Shown here in pieces: positions 1 through 7,228 of a stretch of DNA of 35,052 nucleotides (the stretch's first letter is position 1; each line of letters begins with the position of its first letter). Made by a program: the position numbers and the translations under genes. Source of the stretch: an uncultured Lachnospiraceae bacterium (GTDB lineage: Bacteria > Bacillota > Clostridia > Lachnospirales > Lachnospiraceae); the NCBI GenBank assembly GCA_902778165.1, contig CACYWQ010000019.1, positions 1 through 35,052 on the forward strand, read 5' to 3'. Under the pieces are notes generated by a model. The model worked only from the letters and a program-made list of their open reading frames with translations, was not told the origin of the DNA and searched no databases.

Positions 1-8
1 TTCGATGA

Positions 9-80
9 TCCTCGATAGCTCAGCGGTAGAGCATCCGGCTGTTAACCGGAGGGTCGTTGGTTCAAACCCAACTCGGGGAG
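9..80 (+). tRNA. tRNA-Asn (GTT)
   Basis: A full cloverleaf can be folded. The 7-bp acceptor stem is TCCTCGA (9-15) with TCGGGGA (73-79), discriminator G80. The anticodon stem TCCGG/CCGGA holds loop CTGTTAA, so the anticodon is GTT. The T arm carries GGTTCAAACCC. No CCA is encoded. It is the first of three clustered tRNA genes; any promoter lies outside the window. Confidence 0.95.
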
Positions 81-82
81 TT

Positions 83-128
83 GCTTAGAACAAAATCTAA
101 GCTAACGTTTCGGCGGAGCCGAAACGTT
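83..128 (+). other. two tandem hairpins in the tRNA-Asn/tRNA-Met spacer
   Basis: GCTTAG (83-88) pairs with CTAAGC (97-102). Directly after, AACGTTTCGGC (104-114) pairs perfectly over 11 bp with GCCGAAACGTT (118-128) around a GGA loop. No T-tract follows, so this does not look like a terminator. It may direct processing of the tRNA precursor, but that is inference. Confidence 0.6.
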
Positions 129-161
129 CGGTATTTGACCCATGAGTCGAGTACATATTAG

Positions 162-235
162 GGACCTGTAGCTCAGTTGGTTAGAGCAACCGGCTCATAA
201 CCGGTCGGTCCTGGGTTCGAGTCCCCGCAGGTCCA
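162..235 (+). tRNA. tRNA-Met (CAT), elongator type
   Basis: The acceptor stem GGACCTG (162-168) pairs with CAGGTCC (228-234), discriminator A235. The anticodon loop CTCATAA gives CAT. The G1-C72 pair argues against an initiator tRNA, which usually lacks a Watson-Crick pair there. An Ile2 tRNA with a lysidine-modified CAT cannot be fully excluded. The T stem CTGGG/CCCCG contains one T-C mismatch (212/226). Confidence 0.93.
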
Positions 236-253
236 TTATTACAACTTAATTTT

Positions 254-337
254 GCTCCGGTGGCGGAATTGGCAGACGCATGGGACTTAAAATCCCACGG
301 TGGCGACACCGTACCGGTTCAAGTCCGGTCCGGAGCA
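254..337 (+). tRNA. tRNA-Leu (TAA)
   Basis: The acceptor stem GCTCCGG (254-260) pairs with CCGGAGC (330-336), discriminator A337. The anticodon stem TGGGA/TCCCA holds loop CTTAAAA, giving TAA. A long variable arm (CGGTGGCGACACCG) marks a class II tRNA. It lies 18 nt after tRNA-Met and is followed by a terminator, so the three tRNAs are probably one transcript. Confidence 0.96.
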
Positions 338-350
338 CGGCTACATAAAT

Positions 351-373
351 ATCGCCTATGAGGCGATTTTTTT
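351..373 (+). terminator. intrinsic terminator of the tRNA cluster
   Basis: ATCGCCT (351-357) and AGGCGAT (361-367) form a 7-bp stem with an ATG loop, followed by a T-run. It ends tRNA transcription ahead of the phosphodiesterase genes. Confidence 0.85.
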
Positions 374-436
374 ATTGCTTTTTTGAGCCTTATTATGTAT
401 TTGTTACAAAATTTGTCTGAATTATCTATATTTTTC

Positions 437-497
437 TGTTAATAATTCGCATTTGTTGATATAATATATATGTTAATCTATGCGCTTTTGGCGCATA
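437..497 (+). promoter_or_regulatory. extended -10 promoter and 5'-UTR hairpin of the EAL operon
   Basis: TGATATAAT (457-465) is a perfect extended -10 (TGn-TATAAT). The -35 region 17 nt upstream (TGTTAA, 437-442) is weak, as is common with extended -10 promoters. A hairpin TATGCGC (479-485)/GCGCATA (491-497) lies in the predicted 5' UTR, 22 nt before the first start codon. Confidence 0.6.
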
Positions 498-519
498 TTA
501 AGCATGGGAGATAAGAATA

Positions 520-2451
520 ATGCAGTATAATCTGTATTTTGAAATATCTGCAATTATTATAATGGCCACGCTTGCATTGGCACTTCGTTTGTACAGGGTC
601 AACAGAAACAGGACTCATGTGCTGTTTAGTTTACTTGTCTTTAGCATAATCATTACGGCATTTGTTGATGTGTTGGAGGTTAATTCAACCGACAGAATAA
701 CAAGATATGCACTTAATTTTGTGTACTTCTTGATCAGGAACGTTTCTCCGCCGTTATTCATTCTCTATATTTGTTCATTTATAGGCATATGGCACAGACT
801 GCAGGGCTTTAAGTCTATGTTCTGGCTGGTTGTGGGTCCTTTTATAATTGATTTCGTACTCATAATCACCAATCCTTTTACGGGTGCAATATATACCATT
901 AATCAGAACGCCGAATATGCAAGAGGACCGCTTATGCTCGTCCTTTATGCCGTTGCGTTCTATTATATGTTCTTAAGTATCGGCATTCTTATCTATAACA
1001 GAAATCTTTTAGACAGCAGGAAGAATCTTATTCTTCTTATATTCCAGCCGCTTAATGTGTTTACCGTGTTGGCACAGTTTGTCGTTCCCCAGTTTAGAAT
1101 AGAGATATTCGGAACGGCGATTCTGATCGTAGTTATGGCGGTTGGAGTACATAAGCCCGAGGAATTCATAGACAGGATAGTTGATATCAATACCTCAGCG
1201 GGATTCTTGCTTGATATTAAGAGGACCATTAAGTCAGGTCGTCCCGCAACTGTACTTGTATTTAAGTTTACTAATCACAGGATATTAAGACAGACCCTTG
1301 GATTTGAGCTGTATTCGGATCTTACCCATAAGATAGCCGATAAGCTTAAGAATATGAACTCGCTTACAGATTCCAAGGCGGAACTGTATTATCTTGATAA
1401 CGGCACATATGCCGCAGTTGCATCGTATTCCAAATACAACATGATGTATAATTTCGGCCGTATGTTGTCCGATTATATCAAAGCACCGCTTAATCTTCTC
1501 GGAATGGAGGTTATGCTTGAGTCAAGACTGTGTATCGTTAACTGTCCGTCCGATATACGTGATGCTGATTCAATGATTCAGTTTGTCAGAGATTTTGAAT
1601 ACAGGATTCATGATGAGGGCAAACTTGTCATTATGAGCGATGTATCTGAATCAAAAGAATTCAGAATCAGAAATGATATGAATGCCATTATTGCCCGCGG
1701 TATAAGCGGACATAATTTCCAGATGTATTATCAGCCTATTTATTCTGTCAAAGAGAAGAAATATACTTCGGCTGAAGCGCTTATAAGACTGATAGATGAG
1801 GAATACGGATTTGTATCACCTGCACTGTTCATACCTGTTGCTGAACAGACCGGTGCAATTCATCATATCGGAGATTACGTAATTGATGCCGTATGTAAGT
1901 TTGTATCAAGCGATACATTTAAGACACTTGATCTTAATTACGTGGAGGTTAATCTCTCGGTGGCACAGTGTATTGAAGCCAATCTTCCGAATAAGTTTGA
2001 TTCGATACTTAAGAAATACGGCGTTAAGCCGTCGCAGATTAACTTAGAGATTACCGAGACTGCGGTTGACTATGATCCGGCTGTAACAGACCGTAATATC
2101 AGTATGTTATCATCCCTTGGATTTAATTTCTCTTTGGATGACTACGGAACCGGCTATTCCAATATAAGGAGAGTTGTTACTCTTCCACTTAGAATAGTCA
2201 AACTTGATAAATGTCTCGTGGATGATATGGACAATGAAGCCATGTGGACGGTTATAAGAAATACCGTCAACATGCTTAAGAGAATGGATAAGAAGATTCT
2301 TGTCGAAGGCGTGGAAGATGAGAGAGCGCTTGAGAAGTTTACTGAGGTAGGATGTGACTATATCCAGGGATTTATCTTCTCTAAACCGCTTCCCGAAAGA
2401 GAATTCATAAGATTCATACGTAGAGCCAATGAAGGAACGGAGAATGTATGA
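520..2451 (+). CDS. membrane EAL-domain c-di-GMP phosphodiesterase, first of a pair
   Basis: Predicted to hydrolyse c-di-GMP to pGpG at the inner face of the membrane. The protein has 643 aa. Residues 1 to about 215 hold six or seven hydrophobic segments, probably a sensor. A middle region resembles a GGDEF domain but has LDNGTY where the GG[D/E]EF signature should be, so cyclase activity is not expected. The C-terminal EAL domain keeps the catalytic set: E419-A-L, NLS, LEITET, DDYGTGYSN (D540/D541), VKLDK, VEGVE (E596) and a YIQGF...KPLP end. ATG at 520 follows GGGAG. The stop overlaps the next start (ATGA), indicating translational coupling to its paralogue. Activity is inferred from conserved residues; the input signal is unknown. 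Confidence 0.92.
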   Translation: MQYNLYFEISAIIIMATLALALRLYRVNRNRTHVLFSLLVFSIIITAFVDVLEVNSTDRITRYALNFVYFLIRNVSPPLFILYICSFIGIWHRLQGFKSMFWLVVGPFIIDFVLIITNPFTGAIYTINQNAEYARGPLMLVLYAVAFYYMFLSIGILIYNRNLLDSRKNLILLIFQPLNVFTVLAQFVVPQFRIEIFGTAILIVVMAVGVHKPEEFIDRIVDINTSAGFLLDIKRTIKSGRPATVLVFKFTNHRILRQTLGFELYSDLTHKIADKLKNMNSLTDSKAELYYLDNGTYAAVASYSKYNMMYNFGRMLSDYIKAPLNLLGMEVMLESRLCIVNCPSDIRDADSMIQFVRDFEYRIHDEGKLVIMSDVSESKEFRIRNDMNAIIARGISGHNFQMYYQPIYSVKEKKYTSAEALIRLIDEEYGFVSPALFIPVAEQTGAIHHIGDYVIDAVCKFVSSDTFKTLDLNYVEVNLSVAQCIEANLPNKFDSILKKYGVKPSQINLEITETAVDYDPAVTDRNISMLSSLGFNFSLDDYGTGYSNIRRVVTLPLRIVKLDKCLVDDMDNEAMWTVIRNTVNMLKRMDKKILVEGVEDERALEKFTEVGCDYIQGFIFSKPLPEREFIRFIRRANEGTENV

Positions 2452-4403
2452 ATAATGTAATATATTTTGATATAAGTGCATTTATCATATTGGTGATATT
2501 TGTGGCCACATTGCTTGGACGCAGACAGGCAAGAGACAGAGCGAATACTCTGTTGCTTATCTTAATTGAGTTGGCAACATTGGCGACAATAGGCGATTTT
2601 GTGTCCGCTTATGTTGAGAATGCGTCCGAATATACACGCATGGGTTATATATTATCCAATGTATTTAATTATCTGTTCTACGGAGCTCATAACCTCTTGT
2701 TCGCGATATATACGCTGTATACATATGCATCAATTGATATATGGCATATATATAACCAGAGTAAGAAACTTAAGATAATGTGGTGGTCGGTTGTAGTATT
2801 CGGCGCATTGTTGCTGCTTACCAATCCGTTTACACATGCGATATTTGAAATAACCGAACCGGTAGTATACACAAGGGGATCCCTTATTATTCTTAACTAC
2901 ATATATGCGGCATTCTTTGCGGCATGGTCACTCGGAGTTGTAATTAAGTACAGATACATTGTGCGCAGGGATAAGATATATACGATAATAATCCTGTATC
3001 CGATTGTTATTACAGCCGCAGTTGTTCAGGCTCTGATTCCCGGGATGTTAGTTGAGATGCTTGGTGTTGCGCTGGCTGTATTGTTCTTCATGATAGTTAT
3101 GCAGAGACATGAGTATCAGATCGATCCGGTTGTCGGTGCAATGAAGTACACCACGAGTGTTGAGCGTATCAAAAGAATATTCAGAATGAATAAACCCGTC
3201 ACCATAATTCTTATCAAGGTGGCCAATTATTCGAATTTAAGACTCTATCTTGGTCAGAGTCTGTATAATAAGTATCTGTACATGGTATCGGAACTGCTTG
3301 GAGATATAGCATTTAAGCATTCTTATCCGGTGGACTTATTCTATCTAAAGAACGGTACCTACGGATATTTATCCGATGAATATGATATCAATAAGGCCAT
3401 ACCTGTGGCAGAGACAGTTAAGAACCGTCTTGCCGGAGCCATGAATGTGGGCGAATATACGGTGCATACGGATGCAAGGATCTGTATTGTCAGATGTCCG
3501 GAGGATATTGACGAGCTGGCAACAATGATGTCACTTGTCCTTACATTCCATGAGACGATGGGTGATACCAAGGATGTAATGTTATATGCAGAGCATCGTA
3601 ACGACAGGAATTTCATGATTCGTAATGAGATGGATGATATCCTTGCACGTGCACTTAAAGAGAATCTCTTTGAGATGTACTATCAGCCGATATATTCTAC
3701 GGTAGAGAAGAGATTTGTCAGTGCCGAGGCGCTTATCAGACTTAAAGATGAGAAATATGGTGTGATATCTCCGGGTATTTTTATTCCGATGGCTGAGAAC
3801 AGCGGCGCTATCCATGCAATAGGTGACTACGTATTAAATGCCGTGTTTGATTTCATAGCCCGTAACGATCTGGAAGAACTGGGCCTTAAATACATAGAGA
3901 TCAATCTCTCTGCTTCTCAGTGTATCGAGGTGGATCTGGTTGATAAGATACTTCATATGATAGCGACCAAGGGTATAGATGCGGATAAGGTAAGTCTTGA
4001 GATTACCGAGACTGCAGCGGATATTAACCCGGCAATAGTCGATTCCAATGTACAGCGATTACATGCTGAGGGTATAAGATTTGCCCTTGATGATTACGGA
4101 ACGGGCTATTCCAATATCAGACGTGTTACGACTCTTCCTGTTGAACAGGTTAAACTTGATAAGGAATTCGTTGAGGATATCGATAATCCGAAGATGTGGA
4201 TCGTTATCCAGGATACCATCAAGATGCTTCGCGAGATGGGTAAGGAAGTATTGGTGGAGGGCGTTGAGACTGAAGAAGTTGCCCACCGCTTAACTGAGAT
4301 AAAGACAGACTTATTCCAGGGTTGTGAGCTTATTCAGGGATTCTATTTCTGTAAGCCTCTTCCCGAGAAGGAATTTGTAGAATTCATTAAAGACAGATTA
4401 TAG
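2448..4403 (+). CDS. membrane EAL-domain c-di-GMP phosphodiesterase, second of a pair
   Basis: Paralogue of the preceding gene with the same order: hydrophobic N-terminal membrane domain, degenerate GGDEF-like domain (LKNGTY instead of GGDEF) and an EAL domain. The protein has 651 aa. Catalytic residues are present: E427-A-L, NLS, LEITET, DDYGTGYSN (D548/D549), VKLDK and VEGVE. It differs from its partner by a six-residue insertion just before the conserved QG, giving DLFQG-C-ELIQG, apparently a local duplication. That could alter the active-site edge. It starts within the stop codon of the upstream gene (ATGA overlap). Tandem duplication is inferred from matching architecture and adjacency. 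Phosphodiesterase function is likely, though the insertion makes it slightly less certain. Confidence 0.9.
   Translation: MNNVIYFDISAFIILVIFVATLLGRRQARDRANTLLLILIELATLATIGDFVSAYVENASEYTRMGYILSNVFNYLFYGAHNLLFAIYTLYTYASIDIWHIYNQSKKLKIMWWSVVVFGALLLLTNPFTHAIFEITEPVVYTRGSLIILNYIYAAFFAAWSLGVVIKYRYIVRRDKIYTIIILYPIVITAAVVQALIPGMLVEMLGVALAVLFFMIVMQRHEYQIDPVVGAMKYTTSVERIKRIFRMNKPVTIILIKVANYSNLRLYLGQSLYNKYLYMVSELLGDIAFKHSYPVDLFYLKNGTYGYLSDEYDINKAIPVAETVKNRLAGAMNVGEYTVHTDARICIVRCPEDIDELATMMSLVLTFHETMGDTKDVMLYAEHRNDRNFMIRNEMDDILARALKENLFEMYYQPIYSTVEKRFVSAEALIRLKDEKYGVISPGIFIPMAENSGAIHAIGDYVLNAVFDFIARNDLEELGLKYIEINLSASQCIEVDLVDKILHMIATKGIDADKVSLEITETAADINPAIVDSNVQRLHAEGIRFALDDYGTGYSNIRRVTTLPVEQVKLDKEFVEDIDNPKMWIVIQDTIKMLREMGKEVLVEGVETEEVAHRLTEIKTDLFQGCELIQGFYFCKPLPEKEFVEFIKDRL
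4308..4340 (+). repeat. near-tandem duplication in the QG loop of the second EAL gene
   Basis: CTTATTCCAGGG (4310-4321) is followed by CTTATTCAGGG (4329-4339). The result is two successive D/E-L-x-Q-G motifs where the upstream paralogue has only one (CDYIQG). Confidence 0.6.
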
Positions 4404-4415
4404 TTAGGAATTAGA

Positions 4416-5624
4416 ATGATGAAGACTGCTTATGTAAAAAAGACCGCGATTGTCTTATTGGCAATCCTAATGTGTGCAATTGCCCTGGCGGGCTGTACAT
4501 TCCCGCCATGCCTTGAACACGAGTGGAAGGAAGCTACATGTGAAGAGCCCCAGACCTGTATCAAATGCGGTAAGACCAGAGGAGAAGCATTGGGACATGA
4601 TTGGCAGGCAGGCAACTGCACCACTCCGAGAACCTGTGCAAGATGCGGACTCACCGAAGGTGAGGCTCCCGGTCATACATGGCTTAGAGCAACATGTCAG
4701 TATCCAAGTACCTGTTCAGTATGTGGTGCAACACAGGGAGATCTCGCCGATCATACATGGATAGAGGCAACATGTATTATGCCAAGACACTGTTCTGTAT
4801 GTGGTATTACCGAAGGAGGTTTAGCTCCTCATAAATGGGTTGATGCAACATATACTATGGCACGCACATGCGCAATCTGCGGAGCTACGGAAGGATCGCC
4901 TTTATCACCTTATATAGGCAACACCGATACATTTAACTATTCGTTGTATAATGGAGCCAAGTATGATTATCATACGATTACCGGCTATAATGACATGATA
5001 GCGGACGGTACCGTAACTGTTGTGTCATACAATAAGTATCCTTCGGATTCAGGTCATCCTTATGCAGAAGGATATGAGTGGAGAGAAGTCGAAGTACAGT
5101 TTGCCATGGACAGACCGTGTCGAGTGATGTGGGGTTATACGGATATATATACCGGTCCTGCAGACTATGCCATGACAGACTATATAACTTATGCTGACGG
5201 AACAAGAGAGAAGGTACAGGCTACGCAGTCATTCCATACAACGACTGCAATTGTGGCAACTTCGCCCGGTGCGGAGCCTACGCCAACACCTACACCGACG
5301 CCCACACCGACGCCGACACCAACGCCTACACCCACACCGACGCCGACACCGACAAGCGGATCGACAACACCCGGAGCTACATCGGGAGCATCCGCATCAA
5401 CACCTCTAAAGGCGCCTGAGATTACACCATCGCCTACACCGTCGCCGTCTCCGATACCGACTCCGACACCTTTCATACCGGAGCCCGGTAAATATATATC
5501 TACCGTCAAACAGGCGGTAAGAGTACCTATAAGCTATGACGGACTTGTATTCTATGTCTGCAATGCAGACTATGAGATAGACCACCAGGTCGACAATTCA
5601 TTCCTGTACATGGAGATGAAATAA
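4416..5624 (+). CDS. surface lipoprotein with five 26-residue Cys repeats and a Thr-Pro linker
   Basis: Function unknown. A lipoprotein signal peptide ends in the lipobox LAGC (Cys27), so the 402-aa protein should be anchored outside the membrane. Residues 35-164 are five repeats of exactly 26 residues with consensus HxW-xxAxC-xxPxxCxxCG-xTxG; each has one His and three Cys (C-x5-C-x2-C) except the fifth, where the first Cys is Tyr. Metal binding or disulfides are possible but unproven. A unique domain follows (about 165-285), then 12 Thr-Pro repeats and a further Ser/Thr/Pro stretch resembling a wall-spanning linker, and a short C-terminal domain (from about 350). It begins 12 nt after the EAL genes, so it is probably co-transcribed. 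Similar Cys repeats occur in Lachnospiraceae surface proteins; I do not know a function. Confidence 0.85.
   Translation: MMKTAYVKKTAIVLLAILMCAIALAGCTFPPCLEHEWKEATCEEPQTCIKCGKTRGEALGHDWQAGNCTTPRTCARCGLTEGEAPGHTWLRATCQYPSTCSVCGATQGDLADHTWIEATCIMPRHCSVCGITEGGLAPHKWVDATYTMARTCAICGATEGSPLSPYIGNTDTFNYSLYNGAKYDYHTITGYNDMIADGTVTVVSYNKYPSDSGHPYAEGYEWREVEVQFAMDRPCRVMWGYTDIYTGPADYAMTDYITYADGTREKVQATQSFHTTTAIVATSPGAEPTPTPTPTPTPTPTPTPTPTPTPTPTSGSTTPGATSGASASTPLKAPEITPSPTPSPSPIPTPTPFIPEPGKYISTVKQAVRVPISYDGLVFYVCNADYEIDHQVDNSFLYMEMK
4518..4907 (+). repeat. five 78-bp repeats encoding the Cys modules
   Basis: Units start at 4518, 4596, 4674, 4752 and 4830, each at the codon for the leading His. They are diverged at DNA level but conserve His, Trp and Cys positions. 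The last unit is degenerate. Confidence 0.85.
5280..5351 (+). repeat. 12 Thr-Pro codon pairs, low-complexity linker
   Basis: Twelve six-base ACN-CCN units encode an uninterrupted Thr-Pro run. Third positions vary, so selection appears to act on the peptide. The array may be length-variable. Confidence 0.9.
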
Positions 5625-5631
5625 ACAGTTT

Positions 5632-5660
5632 GCCCCGAATGTAATATATGCATCCGGGGC
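5632..5660 (+). terminator. GC-rich hairpin after the lipoprotein gene, possible weak terminator
   Basis: GCCCCGAATG (5632-5641) pairs with CATCCGGGGC (5651-5660) with one mismatch. The following ACACGTTTGATTT lacks a real T-run, so it may only attenuate or protect the upstream mRNA. Confidence 0.4.
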
Positions 5661-5691
5661 ACACGTTTGATTTACTCCTTAGGAGAAAGAC

Positions 5692-7155
5692 ATGTTATTT
5701 CCTACAGAAGAATTCTTGCTGATATTTCTGCCGGTTGTTCTGGCAGTGTATTACGGCATTCATCTTATTACGCACAATATAACGGCCAAGAATGTATGGC
5801 TTTTGATTGCCAGCATCATATTCTATGCATGGGGCGAGCCTGTGTATGTATTTCTGATGATTGGAAGTATATTGTTTAATTATCTGATGGCACTTGCAAT
5901 ACAAACTCAGTCAGATAGGGGAAATGCAGTTAATAAGCGTGCAATGCTAGTCTTGACTATTACGGTCAATATTGTCATCCTGTTTTGGTTTAAGTATGCC
6001 GGAGCTGTTTTAAGAACAACGCCTTGGGCTGAACTTACCGAGAACATAGTTCTTCCTATCGGAATATCATTCTATACTTTCCAGGCAATGTCATATGTAA
6101 TCGATGTATACAGAGGTGATGTTTATGCGGAGCGCAATCCGCTATATGTCGGCCTGTATATTTCTTTCTTTCCGCAACTAATCGCGGGTCCGATTGTTCG
6201 CTATAAATCGATCGATAAGAAGATTAAGTCTAGATCTGAGTCCCCCACAGGGTTTGCCGCAGGTGCGGAGAGATTTGTTCGCGGACTGATTAAGAAAGTG
6301 CTTATAGCCAACAGAATGGCAGTTGTGGCAGATGCGGTCTGGAACCTTATTATCGCAGATAAACTTCAGGCATCGGTATCCCTTGCCTGGCTTGGAGCAA
6401 TATCATATACATTGCAGATATTCTTTGACTTCTCGGGCTATTCGGATATGGCCATAGGACTCGGAGGGATGTTTGGATTTGAATTGCCCGAGAATTTCGA
6501 CCATCCCTATATGGCAAAAAGTGTAACGGAATTCTGGCGAAGATGGCATATGACTCTGTCACGGTGGTTCAGAGACTATGTATATATACCCCTTGGCAGT
6601 TCAAGAAAGGGAAGTGCAAGGCTTATATTTAATCTCTTCATCGTGTGGCTCCTTACCGGAATATGGCACGGTGATTGTCTGACTTTTGTCTTATGGGGAA
6701 TGATATATTTCGTAATCCTTACGATAGAGAAGTTCTGTAAAGTTAAGGTTACCGATGATGATAAAAAAAGAGGCAACATATTGACCAATACGGTCAGAAG
6801 ATTATATACCCTCCTGACAGTCATATTGGCATGGGTAATATTCAGATCGGACAGCCTTGCTGATGCGATGGCTTATATAAGAGGAATGTTCCCTGTGGCA
6901 TCGATTATAAGCGGCATAAGTACCTTGTCTGCTCACGGCGCGGCTTTGGCATATTTAAGACAGAATCTGGTATATTATATGGCGGCTGTAGTATTATGCT
7001 TCCCGGTAAGAGAGAAACTTAAATCACGTGCGGAATCCCTTGGTGGAAGTATATATCACATATTCTACGGTCTTATAATGGCCGGGGGACTGATACTTGC
7101 ATTGTCATATATATATAACAATGCATACAGTCCGTTCATATACTTTAATTTCTAG
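5692..7155 (+). CDS. MBOAT O-acyltransferase, AlgI-like
   Basis: Predicted polytopic membrane acyltransferase of the MBOAT family (AlgI/DltB/PatA relatives) that passes an acyl group, usually acetyl, across the membrane for attachment to a glycan. The length of 487 aa fits AlgI-like proteins. The family signature FWRRWHMTLSRWFRDYVYIP is at residues 281-300 (His286) and the catalytic-type WHG is at 325-327 (His326), within GIWHGDCLTF. AGGAGA precedes the ATG. An AlgJ/AlgX-like gene lies two genes downstream, the pairing typical of exopolysaccharide O-acetylation. The acyl group and target glycan cannot be read from the sequence. Confidence 0.93.
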   Translation: MLFPTEEFLLIFLPVVLAVYYGIHLITHNITAKNVWLLIASIIFYAWGEPVYVFLMIGSILFNYLMALAIQTQSDRGNAVNKRAMLVLTITVNIVILFWFKYAGAVLRTTPWAELTENIVLPIGISFYTFQAMSYVIDVYRGDVYAERNPLYVGLYISFFPQLIAGPIVRYKSIDKKIKSRSESPTGFAAGAERFVRGLIKKVLIANRMAVVADAVWNLIIADKLQASVSLAWLGAISYTLQIFFDFSGYSDMAIGLGGMFGFELPENFDHPYMAKSVTEFWRRWHMTLSRWFRDYVYIPLGSSRKGSARLIFNLFIVWLLTGIWHGDCLTFVLWGMIYFVILTIEKFCKVKVTDDDKKRGNILTNTVRRLYTLLTVILAWVIFRSDSLADAMAYIRGMFPVASIISGISTLSAHGAALAYLRQNLVYYMAAVVLCFPVREKLKSRAESLGGSIYHIFYGLIMAGGLILALSYIYNNAYSPFIYFNF

Positions 7156-7228
7156 ATGTCAGTTTAGAAATAATAAATGGGGCAGATGATTTGATCTGCG
7201 GATAAAGCTAACGATGAGGAAAGAATAG

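Noticed and set aside
411-425. CodY-box-like ATTTGTCTGAATTAT before the EAL operon
   Set aside because: Only 10 of 15 positions match the consensus, which is expected by chance in AT-rich DNA.
4518-4907. Regular repeat array considered as CRISPR
   Set aside because: Repeats are contiguous, diverged and coding in one frame, with no spacers.
5189-5509. Minus-strand frame with a long Val-Gly repeat
   Set aside because: It is the antisense reading of the Thr-Pro array of the lipoprotein, not an elastin-like gene.
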